Below are positions 1-8,035 of a DNA stretch of 11,770 nt, in pieces. The stretch is taken from positions 1 through 11,770 of the forward strand of contig CACVAR010000413.1 of the NCBI GenBank assembly GCA_902727905.1. The letters are read 5' to 3'. Source of the DNA: an uncultured Sulfurovum sp. GTDB taxonomy: Bacteria > Campylobacterota > Campylobacteria > Campylobacterales > Sulfurovaceae. Each line of letters begins with the position of its first letter. Within the stretch, counting starts at the first letter, position 1. The position numbers and the translations under genes were made by a program. The notes under the pieces were generated by a model. The model did no database searches. It worked only from the letters and a program-made list of their open reading frames with translations, and was not told the origin of the DNA.

Positions 1-77
1 ACAACAATAATCCCTATAATTTCTTGAAAAGAGAGAATGGATTTGTGTCTTTCATGATTATTGACAGAGGAATACAA
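1..77 (-). CDS. pelB: Start of a downstream gene, probably pelB (partial, runs off left edge)
   Basis: An open frame on the minus strand begins with TTG at 77 and continues to the window edge, giving 25 codons (LYSSVNNHERHKSILSFQEI then IGIIV). An AAGGAG Shine-Dalgarno sequence sits at 84-89, 6 nt before the TTG, which is why I prefer this start; no ATG or GTG exists in the frame after the preceding stop. The start lies inside the 3' end of pelA, overlapping it by 20 nt. The end of the fragment is hydrophobic and looks like the beginning of a membrane anchor or signal sequence. PelB, the large TPR/beta-barrel outer-membrane export protein, is the only core Pel component missing from the rest of the window, so position and logic favour pelB. 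The fragment is too short to identify by sequence alone, so the name is an inference. Confidence 0.5.
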   Translation of the reverse strand, partial: MYSSVNNHERHKSILSFQEIIGIIV

Positions 78-2805
78 CCGTAGCTCCTTGCTCTTTTAAA
101 CTTGAAATGGATAATTGTTGATTGGTTGTTTTGATTTTAAAGTTTTCATTAGGCAGGTATTTACATCTTTTAGGAACATAGAAGTTGGCTTTTAGGGGTA
201 CATTGGCTTTAAGTCTAAAACTCTGTTTTTTGTTATTGTTTTTCACCTTGTGAACCCAGCCATTTGAGTCTATAAGATGAGGTGAACGATTGTTCTTATC
301 TAAAACAAGTTTATATTTTCCACTAGCATCTAAGCTAACATAGCTAGAATTGTTGTCAAAATTATGTCCAGCAACCCCTTTACTTTGGGCTATATCAATG
401 TTTATCTTTTTATCAAAACGCATTGTCCTTAAAAACCCTTGGTTTCTAATTTCAAAACCATTAGCTATTTTTCCTAAGGCTGTTCGGTAGAAGCCTTGTC
501 CTTTTTTAATGTATTGTGAGGCATAGAGTTTAGAGGTTTTTTGTTTGACAGCCCATTCATATACTTCTTTTAGTGAATTAAATGAAGCAAGTTTAGAAGC
601 AATATAGAGATGGTAATAGATATTGATGGGTTTAATACGATATGGTTTTTCTGTCATTTTAAAAGTTTCTATAACATTACGGTAACCCCAAAAAGGACCT
701 AACCAATTGTTGGTATAAACATTTTCATTTTGTTGACCCGTATAGATTTGCCAGTATTCATCATGTTGAAGACCAAATGGTGCAACATAATTAAGGGTAG
801 GGTGTTTCTTTTGTATGGTTGTGTCTCCACCATTCATGGTGAGAATACCATTCTTCTCAACATATTCAAGTACTTTTTTAGTGGGTTGACAGTCCCCTGT
901 CCAAAACAGTATTTTTTCTTTTTGTTTTGATCTTGGTGCAAAAGAGAGCGCATATTTTATACTGTCAATGGTTTCTGTTTTTAGGGAAAACTTATAGTTT
1001 TTAATAGGAAGATGATAATGTTTCTCAAATTTTGAATATCTAACTTCTTTTTGTAAAAGATCTTTCCAATGGAATGGATGAGAAAATGTATGACTTGCTG
1101 GTTCAATCCATGGAATCTGGTAGAGTTCTCGTGCTACCTCTTCCATACGTGTTGTGAGTTCGGGAAAAAGGTTTTCCATCTCTCCTTGGATCAGTGAAAT
1201 GGTATGAGGAATCTGATATTTATGATAAATGTGTTCAATTAAGTACTCCATTGATAAAGACTCTTTTTGCATACGTACAAATTCAACAAAACCATCACCA
1301 TCTATATGTGTAAATAAAATTCGTCTACCTGCTTCTGTTGTAGGGTCAGGCATAGGAATGTCATCAAACTTTAAGGCTTCTTTTATGAATTGATAGGGAT
1401 TTACTGTCCAGTGACTTACATCATCAATGCTAATTAAAAATGAAGTGTACAGAGCATAGCCACCCCATGGAGTGATTGCCATGGGCGTTGTTGTTTGATT
1501 GTTTTCATAGTTTACTTTAAGTACTTCTTTGGCACTTTCTGTGCTTAATAGCTCTTCAAAATGACTCCCTTTATAAGGAATTTCATAAGGTGCATATGAG
1601 GCGTTGTAGTTAACTTGCATATGATTTGTTAATTTATTTTTATTTTTTTCTTTCTTGAGTCCAAAAGCTTTAAGCTGCTCATTTTGACCAAGGTAGGAGA
1701 AGTTGTCAAGAAAAAGAACCCTAATGTTTTTTTCTTTAGCTTTTAATGCCCATTCATAAAGTTTAGCGTTGTTTTTGGTTTCTCCCCCTACCCAAATGAT
1801 GACCGAATGGTATCGGTCTTCAATACGCCTAGGAAGTTCTTTGGTTGAAATATCATATAAAATAGGTACATAACCATAATGCTCAATCGGCATTGAGATT
1901 GCAAGGTGGGCATTTGAGTAAATTGGGTTTTCTTCTAGAAAGACTGATTGGTTTAGTAAGATTAGAACATCACGTCGTATACGTTCAACATGACACTCTC
2001 CTTGTTCTTGAAGTAGCCCATCGGTAACATACGGAATAATGCCTAATTTTTTTACTTTTCTGGCAATCTCTAGGCGTGTTTTAGTAGATTTTTTACTGTA
2101 CTCTATGGAGATGGCTTGTAGTCCGTACTCTTGAGCCTTTTTAAAGGTGTCAAGTAACCATTTATGGTCAGCTTTAGGAACCATGCTGTAACGCTTTTTG
2201 GCATGATTATAACGTCCAATAAGACTTTCAGCCACGATGGCATTAACATCTTTATGAATTCTGTCTAAAATCTCAAATCCACGATTAAGGATAATTTCTG
2301 AATGGGGGTATTTTTTATGTAATTTTTTAATAAACGAAATCAATGCTCTTTGTTGACTTTTAAATAGCTTTTTATCTTTTGCAGTAACATGATAAGCGTC
2401 CATAGTGTCTAAGAAAAAATGACGATAGCCCATTTTATGTAGTTTGGTAATACGCTCAAATATAAATGTTTGATAAGCCTCATTTGTTAAGTCAGCAATT
2501 AATGAGTTCCATGTTTTATTTTTAGAGAGTACCCATGACGCTTTGTATGGTGTGGAGGTCTTTCTCCATGGCTCTATTTCTCCTACACTAACATACGCAA
2601 CCATTTTTTTAGGGTAACGCATGGCATAGATACTGTCAATTGAGTCAGCTTCCACAACTACTTTGTCATAAAAGTTGATGAATCTATCATCTATGTTTTT
2701 ACTATAGATAAAAGCATAGCGTTCACTTTTTTGTTCCTGTGCGAATAGTCCTGAAAATAGTATCAGTAGAAGTAATACTATTTTATTGCAGCATAAAGGT
2801 TTTAT
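58..2805 (-). CDS. pelA: PelA: bifunctional periplasmic glycoside hydrolase / polysaccharide deacetylase
   Basis: PelA partly deacetylates Pel polymer in the periplasm and can cleave it. The first canonical in-frame start is GTG at 2655 (865 aa), but the frame stays open upstream and encodes a signal peptide (KIVLLLLILFSGLFA before QEQ) and the first barrel strand (RYAFIYS). I therefore extend it to about 915 aa with an ATA start at 2805 (ATT at 2808 is the alternative), behind AGGAG at 2813-2817. In the extended numbering: residues ~30-285 are a GH166/GH114-like TIM barrel (FLDTMD with D133; AIVAES with E193), ~300-480 a Rossmann-like linker region, and ~490-800 a CE18-type deacetylase with HIDGDGF (D502, D504) and SHTFSHPF (H572, H576). 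From memory these match P. aeruginosa PelA E218, D528/D530 and H600/H604. The C-terminus is probably beta-rich. All catalytic residues are present. It overlaps the pelG end by 23 nt. Confidence 0.93.
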   Translation of the reverse strand: MKPLCCNKIVLLLLILFSGLFAQEQKSERYAFIYSKNIDDRFINFYDKVVVEADSIDSIYAMRYPKKMVAYVSVGEIEPWRKTSTPYKASWVLSKNKTWNSLIADLTNEAYQTFIFERITKLHKMGYRHFFLDTMDAYHVTAKDKKLFKSQQRALISFIKKLHKKYPHSEIILNRGFEILDRIHKDVNAIVAESLIGRYNHAKKRYSMVPKADHKWLLDTFKKAQEYGLQAISIEYSKKSTKTRLEIARKVKKLGIIPYVTDGLLQEQGECHVERIRRDVLILLNQSVFLEENPIYSNAHLAISMPIEHYGYVPILYDISTKELPRRIEDRYHSVIIWVGGETKNNAKLYEWALKAKEKNIRVLFLDNFSYLGQNEQLKAFGLKKEKNKNKLTNHMQVNYNASYAPYEIPYKGSHFEELLSTESAKEVLKVNYENNQTTTPMAITPWGGYALYTSFLISIDDVSHWTVNPYQFIKEALKFDDIPMPDPTTEAGRRILFTHIDGDGFVEFVRMQKESLSMEYLIEHIYHKYQIPHTISLIQGEMENLFPELTTRMEEVARELYQIPWIEPASHTFSHPFHWKDLLQKEVRYSKFEKHYHLPIKNYKFSLKTETIDSIKYALSFAPRSKQKEKILFWTGDCQPTKKVLEYVEKNGILTMNGGDTTIQKKHPTLNYVAPFGLQHDEYWQIYTGQQNENVYTNNWLGPFWGYRNVIETFKMTEKPYRIKPINIYYHLYIASKLASFNSLKEVYEWAVKQKTSKLYASQYIKKGQGFYRTALGKIANGFEIRNQGFLRTMRFDKKINIDIAQSKGVAGHNFDNNSSYVSLDASGKYKLVLDKNNRSPHLIDSNGWVHKVKNNNKKQSFRLKANVPLKANFYVPKRCKYLPNENFKIKTTNQQLSISSLKEQGATVVFLCQ
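84..89 (-). promoter_or_regulatory. Ribosome binding site for the gene after pelA
   Basis: On the minus strand this reads AAGGAG, followed by the 6-nt spacer CTACGG and then TTG. It lies within pelA coding sequence and decides the unusual TTG start of the partial downstream gene. Confidence 0.6.
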
Positions 2806-4183
2806 AATCCAACTCCTGTAAGATATTATTAAGTGTTTGAATACTAGCTACAAATAAAATAAGTAGCGTAATACTGTATCCATAACCGTAAAAGTAAGGC
2901 CCTAACTGGATACTTATCCAAGTTAACAGAGCATTGAGTAAAACGAAGGCAAGGGTATAGAGTAGGGCTTCTTTTTGTCGGTCTAAATAGTAGAGATAGG
3001 CTAAAATAGACATGAACCCTAGCTGTAGCTGAACCCCAATGACATCCACATAGAAAAGGGGAAGGTAAAGTTTAGGTAAAGAAAAAAGTTCAAATAGTTC
3101 TTCTGCACTTAAGAAGAGTAAAATATTGAACATCCCTTGTATAAAGAGTATCTCATGAATACTTTTAGTTACAGCTCGAATCATTCCATCTTTATGATAT
3201 TTAATCTGTTTAAGTGTTCCATGTTTGTTAATGGCACGGTAAAACTTTTCGTAAGAGCTGGCAAAGTCAACTTCAAGTCTAAAAAAGAAGACAGCCATTC
3301 CGGGAATAATAGAAAGATAGGCTAAAAAGATAGGGAAATCATAGACCATAGAAGCATGTAGCTTATCAATCACCATATAGCCAACAATAGGAGAAAACCA
3401 AAAAAGAACTTTGTCAATCCAAATAGCAATGTTATAGAACATACCAGAGAAACCAAGTTTCCAATAAAACTCTCCAAAGGTCTGTTTAAAAACATCAAAA
3501 CGGATAAAGCGTTGATTAGCTTTGTTGTAAGATGGATAGTAGTAGATAATCCCTAAAAAAAGAAGAATGAAAAGTAAAGAGTTTCCAATAATAAAGGAGA
3601 TTAATAAGCCTTCTAATCCAAAATCTCTAAGGAGATAAGCACAAAGATAGACTAGAGCATAACCGAGTAGATAGAAAATGATAACTTGCTTATAGAGTTT
3701 TAAACTGGCAGCCAAAATGTTAGCAACCCAAACACAAGAGAGTACAATAAACATGGTGGTGTAGAGCAGCACAAAGAGGTTTGATTGTGTGTCAAAAAGA
3801 AAAATAGCTAAGGGAAGAGCAATTAAAAAGCCCCCAGCAATCGTTAGAATAATAGTACCAATAAAGTTTGGTAAGATTAGATAGTGTCTTCTTTCATACA
3901 TTCTATCAGCAACAAAACGGGTAAATGGAAGTTGGAAGAATCCAGTATAGACAGAACTAATTGCTAAGGCTGAGACATAAGTAACAGAAGCTCGTAGCAT
4001 AGTTTGTGTTGGATCCTCAGTATGGTAAAGGTAAATGTTAGAAAGACCAATACCCAAAATGATAATCATGGAAATTACCCATGGACCAGAACTTAAAACA
4101 GCAGAGTATCCAAAGGTTTTAAAAACAGAAACTAAAGATTTCTCTTCGAGAATTTGTTTAAGTTCAAATCCTATTCCTGCCAT
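2783..4183 (-). CDS. pelG: PelG: polytopic inner-membrane Pel export/synthase subunit
   Basis: This 466-aa protein is almost entirely hydrophobic, with about 12 predicted membrane segments separated by short charged loops and one larger cytoplasmic-type loop near residues 305-340. The N-terminus MAGIGFELKQIL is, from memory, the signature beginning of PelG proteins, and the length is near the roughly 456 aa of the Pseudomonas protein. PelG belongs to the MOP/polysaccharide-transporter-like superfamily and is thought to form, with PelD, PelE and PelF, the inner-membrane complex that polymerises and moves the Pel polymer to the periplasm. The ATG at 4183 overlaps the end of pelF by 13 nt, with a purine-rich GGGGAAGCC just upstream, so translation is likely coupled. 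Its own end contains the ribosome binding site and start of pelA. Confidence 0.95.
   Translation of the reverse strand: MAGIGFELKQILEEKSLVSVFKTFGYSAVLSSGPWVISMIIILGIGLSNIYLYHTEDPTQTMLRASVTYVSALAISSVYTGFFQLPFTRFVADRMYERRHYLILPNFIGTIILTIAGGFLIALPLAIFLFDTQSNLFVLLYTTMFIVLSCVWVANILAASLKLYKQVIIFYLLGYALVYLCAYLLRDFGLEGLLISFIIGNSLLFILLFLGIIYYYPSYNKANQRFIRFDVFKQTFGEFYWKLGFSGMFYNIAIWIDKVLFWFSPIVGYMVIDKLHASMVYDFPIFLAYLSIIPGMAVFFFRLEVDFASSYEKFYRAINKHGTLKQIKYHKDGMIRAVTKSIHEILFIQGMFNILLFLSAEELFELFSLPKLYLPLFYVDVIGVQLQLGFMSILAYLYYLDRQKEALLYTLAFVLLNALLTWISIQLGPYFYGYGYSITLLILFVASIQTLNNILQELDYKTFMLQ
2813..2817 (-). promoter_or_regulatory. Ribosome binding site for the extended pelA start
   Basis: AGGAG on the minus strand lies inside the 3' end of pelG, 7 nt before ATA (2805) and 4 nt before ATT (2808). 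No ATG, GTG or TTG exists in the pelA frame between the upstream stop (TAG, at 2850-2848) and the GTG at 2655. The site therefore supports initiation at a rare codon. Confidence 0.45.
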
Positions 4184-5733
4184 GGCTTCCCCGATGCTTG
4201 TTCTGATGAATTTTCAAGTTTAGAAAAGGTGTCATCATAGATTTTTTGATAGTTGTTTAAAAAGAGTTCCTGTGTATAGAAAGTATTCACTCGTTTAATC
4301 GCAATATCTTGCGCTTCAAGCCAACGCTCTTCATTGGTTAGCAGTTCAATATAGCCTTTTGCGAGGTCTCCTACATTCGCAATTTGACAAACAGATCCAG
4401 CTGATCCTAAAGCTTTGTCTGCAGGGTCTTCTCCTCCATAGACTAACTCTTTACAAGAACCAACATCTGTAGCAACACAAGGTACGCCAGCTGCAAATCC
4501 TTCTAAAATAACCAAAGGCATACCTTCACTAATGGAAGTTAAGGTTAAAACACCACTTTTTGGTAAAATATCTGCAATATTTTGAAAACCCAAAAACTTT
4601 ATGTTTTCTTCTACCCCAATGATATCTATAAGTTCTCTACACTCTTGGGCATAGCCTTTTTCTTCATCATCTGGTCCAACAATCCATGCTTCAACATCTG
4701 GTATGGTTAGCGAGACTACCCTAATGGCACGAATAAATGTTTTAATATCTTTAATGGAAACAACTCTACCAATTAAGGTAATAACTTTGGGAATACCTTC
4801 TGGACGATTCTTTAGAGTAGCTCCTAGTTTGTGAACATCAACACCATTGGGAATAACAGTACATAGGTCAGGGTTTGCACCATAAGCTATTTGTGTCTCT
4901 TTTGCAACACCAAAAAGAGAGAGAATAGGGTTTGCTTTTTCATAACTCATTTTTCCAATACCCTCAAAAAAGCGTACCCACATACTTTGAATGTAGTTAT
5001 CTTCGGCTGATTCTCTAAACAGGTTTAGTTTTTTGTAGTGGTTTAGGGAAGATGAAATAAGGTCAATTTTTCGTTCTTTTGTGTAGATACCATGCTCGGT
5101 TAAAATAAAAGGTTTTCCTGTATCATGAGCAACAATGGTTGCTAAAAGACCAGCATAACCTGTTGAGGGAGAGTGGAGAACACGTCCTTTGTCTTTAACT
5201 ACTTTTGCAAGTTGAGCGACTTTCCAAATAGGAATGTGTATGCTTCTAACTGTCCAAAAGTAATCTAAAAATGGTATTTCACTACAGTTTAAAGTGTTTT
5301 TATTAGAAATGAAGAACCATGCCTCTCGACTAAATAAAAACTCTGATTCGGTAATTTTTTTAAGATAAAAATCCAAACTTTTTACCTCTTTTGGAAAAGA
5401 TACTTTTCCATCATCATTTCTAAACCATTGGTATAGTTTTTCAAGCTCTTCAAAGTTTTCGGGGTTACCATTAATAGCTTTGATAGGTGGTTTTTCTTCT
5501 TCATCAAACATAAAAGTTTCTACAACATAGACAAGATTATCAGGGAAGGGGAAAAGAGGTTTAGGAGAGTACTCCTCTCGTTTACTTCCAATAAAAACAA
5601 TCCCAAATTTGTATTGAGGTAGTCCAGCCATAAGCTGTGCAATCCATGACGAAACACCCCCTCTTACATAAGGATAGGTTCCTTCAGAAGGAATAAGAAT
5701 ATCAGGTTCCCCTGTGTCATGAATTACTTTCAT
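4171..5733 (-). CDS. pelF: PelF: GT4-family cytoplasmic glycosyltransferase for Pel
   Basis: This 520-aa protein is close to the roughly 507 aa of Pseudomonas PelF. The N-terminal DILIPSEGTYPYVRGGVSSW (residues 11-30) contains the glycine-rich acceptor loop typical of PelF. The C-terminal GT-B domain carries IGRVVSIKD (321-329; R323 and K328 expected at the nucleotide-sugar phosphates) and the EX7E motif in SEGMPLVILEGFAAG, with E403 and E411. It is the likely polymerase that adds UDP-activated hexosamine units in the cytoplasm and feeds the PelD/E/G membrane complex. Its ATG overlaps the pelE stop as ATGA (4-nt overlap), a classic translational coupling arrangement, and its stop lies inside pelG. 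No residue expected for activity looks missing. Confidence 0.96.
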   Translation of the reverse strand: MKVIHDTGEPDILIPSEGTYPYVRGGVSSWIAQLMAGLPQYKFGIVFIGSKREEYSPKPLFPFPDNLVYVVETFMFDEEEKPPIKAINGNPENFEELEKLYQWFRNDDGKVSFPKEVKSLDFYLKKITESEFLFSREAWFFISNKNTLNCSEIPFLDYFWTVRSIHIPIWKVAQLAKVVKDKGRVLHSPSTGYAGLLATIVAHDTGKPFILTEHGIYTKERKIDLISSSLNHYKKLNLFRESAEDNYIQSMWVRFFEGIGKMSYEKANPILSLFGVAKETQIAYGANPDLCTVIPNGVDVHKLGATLKNRPEGIPKVITLIGRVVSIKDIKTFIRAIRVVSLTIPDVEAWIVGPDDEEKGYAQECRELIDIIGVEENIKFLGFQNIADILPKSGVLTLTSISEGMPLVILEGFAAGVPCVATDVGSCKELVYGGEDPADKALGSAGSVCQIANVGDLAKGYIELLTNEERWLEAQDIAIKRVNTFYTQELFLNNYQKIYDDTFSKLENSSEQASGKPWQE

Positions 5734-6698
5734 TGTTTACCCCACATTTGAACTAAAGGCTTTAATCGCAAGTCAATGTTGAATTCATCTTCTATAATAT
5801 ATTGTGGGATTTCACGATATTTTTTTTGACCATATTTTATTTCTGCTAGAAAAGTGTAAAGGGCTTCTTTGGGTACACCTAGTTGCATGGCTTTAAAAAA
5901 AGCACTCTCAGCATCCTCTAACTTACCATTAAAAAGATGAATTTTTCCAAGTAAAATAAATGAAGAGGGATTGTTCTCATTTGCTTTTAAAAGTGTTGCT
6001 ATTTTTTTGGTATAAAAACCACTCAGTTGTTCATTTACCACACCATGAAAAATAAATTGCCAATAGGTTTGGGCTAACGTAAAGGTTACATCTTCAAGTT
6101 CTTTTGGGTCAGTTATTGTTTGTATTTTATCTTGTAAACTTTTGATTCTATCATTTAAGTTTTTTTCAAAAGTAGCAGCAAGGGCAAAGGCATAAAGTCT
6201 TGTTTCATCTGAACTGTCCGATAAAAAGAGTTTGATTCTTGCTATATTACCTTGAGCATTGTTCTCATAAAGTATTTTTAGCGATTTAATTTTTTCATCA
6301 GTCGATAAGGAGTCCTGCTGGTGACCTTCCATAATAAGAACTCCTTCTTGAAACTTACTATAGACAATAGGAAACTCAGCAACTTGTTCCTCAAAATATA
6401 CAGTTTCATAGTTAGGACGACTTAGACGATGTGTTGCCCATGATAACCCAAAGAGCATCATAATAACCGTTAAAAGTACGCCTATAAAAAGTAAACCAAT
6501 ATTGAGTACAATAAAAAAAAGAAAAATCTCTTTTTTGTATTGCCTATACTTTTTAGGTAAGAATTGAATAAGTAAAAAAGAGAGAATGAACCAGAAAACA
6601 ACTTCTACGAAAATAAATAAGAGAATTAACTCTGTAGAGTTTTGCTGCATAAGTATGTAGTGGATGGTTTCAAGGTCAATTAACTCATTCACAAGCAT
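5730..6698 (-). CDS. pelE: PelE: inner-membrane protein with TPR-like cytoplasmic domain
   Basis: The 322-aa protein (Pseudomonas PelE is about 329 aa) has two N-terminal membrane helices, about residues 22-46 and 57-84, followed by a soluble alpha-helical region. Residues ~240-300 resemble TPR repeats (SSFILLGKIHLFNGKLEDAE and the helix pair after it). PelE is a scaffold of the PelDEFG inner-membrane synthase complex and is thought to contact PelD. Identification relies on topology, length and position between pelD and pelF, because the family is poorly conserved. The start is uncertain: ATG at 6698 has AAGGA only 2 nt upstream, whereas GTG at 6692 has the same AAGGA at a better 8-nt spacing and would shorten the protein by two residues. 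The gene overlaps the pelD end by 14 nt (or 8 nt with GTG). Confidence 0.88.
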   Translation of the reverse strand: MLVNELIDLETIHYILMQQNSTELILLFIFVEVVFWFILSFLLIQFLPKKYRQYKKEIFLFFIVLNIGLLFIGVLLTVIMMLFGLSWATHRLSRPNYETVYFEEQVAEFPIVYSKFQEGVLIMEGHQQDSLSTDEKIKSLKILYENNAQGNIARIKLFLSDSSDETRLYAFALAATFEKNLNDRIKSLQDKIQTITDPKELEDVTFTLAQTYWQFIFHGVVNEQLSGFYTKKIATLLKANENNPSSFILLGKIHLFNGKLEDAESAFFKAMQLGVPKEALYTFLAEIKYGQKKYREIPQYIIEDEFNIDLRLKPLVQMWGKQ

Positions 6699-8031
6699 AT
6701 TCCTTAAGAAGGTTGTTAAAGTTTCTTACTGAAATATGTTTTTTACGTAAGCCTTGATAACTCTTTTCGCTAAGATGTGCTTGTAAACCTTCTTCAAGCA
6801 TAGAAACTCTTAGTTGACCTTCTATCTCTTCAAGTCCTTTATCTACATCGCTAATGGTATTATGTATACCAGCACTGGAAACAAAAGGAAAAAGAATTAG
6901 GTGAATGTATTGGTTAGCACATTTAATAGAAACATATTGATCCAATACTTCAAAAAGTTCATTTTCATAAAGAAAGTCTTCTATCTCTTTGTCAAGATAC
7001 TTACTTTTGGTATAAATGGAGTAAATTCGGCTGTCAATGTTGTAATCTTTTAAAATATTGGAAAGTCTAATAACTTCTAGTTTAAAGTCAACAATATCTT
7101 GGCGTTCATGTTGTTCATCCTTTAAACCAATTTGCTCTCCTTGTTTCGCTCTAATTTCATCAAGTGAAGCACGCTTTTTATATTCTGTCCATATATAGTT
7201 AAAAACCACATTGATTTTTAATAACGTATCTTGATTGTAGTATAGAAATGGAATATCTTTAACAATAAGTATGGCAACAATGGTACTTCGTTTATCTAAA
7301 AACGGAACGGCATAAATATAGGCAGTTTGTGCTTCATCTTCTAAGTCACTAAGATACATTGCTTTTTTTTGTAGTAAAACTTCTTCAATAAGTTTATCAC
7401 CAGCTTCTACTGTGGTATTTATATCTCCAACTGAAGCAAGTGAGCGTTCTAAAGAACCTCGCTTGACCCTATAAATCATAGCAGCGTTAACAGAGAAAAA
7501 CTTTTTTAGAACTTTGAGTGTATTTTTAGCACTATCTTCTGCTGTATTATGGTCAGAGCTTTCTAAAATTTCTGAAATAACAAAACGAAAAGAAGCAGGC
7601 TGAATAATGTAAATAGACTCTAGCTTATCATGTGAAATTTTTAAGGTAAAAAAAGCATTGGTTAACTCTTTAAGTCTTAACTGTAAATAGTTATTTTTAA
7701 TTTTATATTTATCCATCTCATCATGTAAGTTTGAGAAAAAAAGTCCAAAAAGAAAAACGAAGAAAAGATTTTCTAGTAAAATAGAGGTGAAAAAATCATT
7801 ACCATGATAGAAAACAAAACTCATAATAGCAAAGCTTATCCACATAATCAGCCCCATGTTAAGTCCATAAAACAAGGTTACAATGGCAAGCCATAAAATC
7901 ATAAAAGAAAAGTTGGCATTGACCAATAGAGGATCAGAACTGTCAACGTAGTACCCAACACTTCCTATAATGAGCGTAAAAATAATAACTTCAAAAGCTT
8001 GAAGGAGAGGTGACCGTCTTTTTAATGTCAT
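6685..8031 (-). CDS. pelD: PelD: inner-membrane GAF / degenerate GGDEF receptor with no RxxD motif
   Basis: The 448-aa protein matches PelD in size (about 455 aa in Pseudomonas) and layout. It has four membrane helices (about residues 13-30, 41-58, 60-77 and 83-101), a juxtamembrane helix that may form a coiled coil (~102-135), a GAF-like domain (~137-285) and a C-terminal degenerate GGDEF-like domain (~315-448) without a GGDEF signature. In Pseudomonas, c-di-GMP bound at RxxD (R367/D370) plus R402 activates Pel synthesis. Here the region that appears equivalent reads LFEVLDQY, giving E361-x-x-D364, and no RxxD occurs anywhere after residue 280. Regulation by c-di-GMP may therefore differ. 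The gene starts 4 nt after pelC with no clear Shine-Dalgarno, suggesting coupled translation. Confidence 0.9.
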   Translation of the reverse strand: MTLKRRSPLLQAFEVIIFTLIIGSVGYYVDSSDPLLVNANFSFMILWLAIVTLFYGLNMGLIMWISFAIMSFVFYHGNDFFTSILLENLFFVFLFGLFFSNLHDEMDKYKIKNNYLQLRLKELTNAFFTLKISHDKLESIYIIQPASFRFVISEILESSDHNTAEDSAKNTLKVLKKFFSVNAAMIYRVKRGSLERSLASVGDINTTVEAGDKLIEEVLLQKKAMYLSDLEDEAQTAYIYAVPFLDKRSTIVAILIVKDIPFLYYNQDTLLKINVVFNYIWTEYKKRASLDEIRAKQGEQIGLKDEQHERQDIVDFKLEVIRLSNILKDYNIDSRIYSIYTKSKYLDKEIEDFLYENELFEVLDQYVSIKCANQYIHLILFPFVSSAGIHNTISDVDKGLEEIEGQLRVSMLEEGLQAHLSEKSYQGLRKKHISVRNFNNLLKEYACE

Positions 8032-8035
8032 GGTA

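Noticed and set aside
14..55. A 13-codon ATG frame (MKDTNPFSLFKKL) just after the pelA stop
   Set aside because: It ends at once with TAG and has no good ribosome binding site; the overlapping TTG frame with AAGGAG is the better continuation.
730..930. Plus-strand frames opposite pelA, pelG and pelF (also at 3137-3325 and 4035-4223)
   Set aside because: All are short, antisense to strongly supported genes, and show no start signals or protein features.
2655..2657. GTG at 2655 as the real pelA start
   Set aside because: It would remove the signal peptide and the first barrel strand that are plainly encoded just upstream in the same frame, for a protein that must act in the periplasm.
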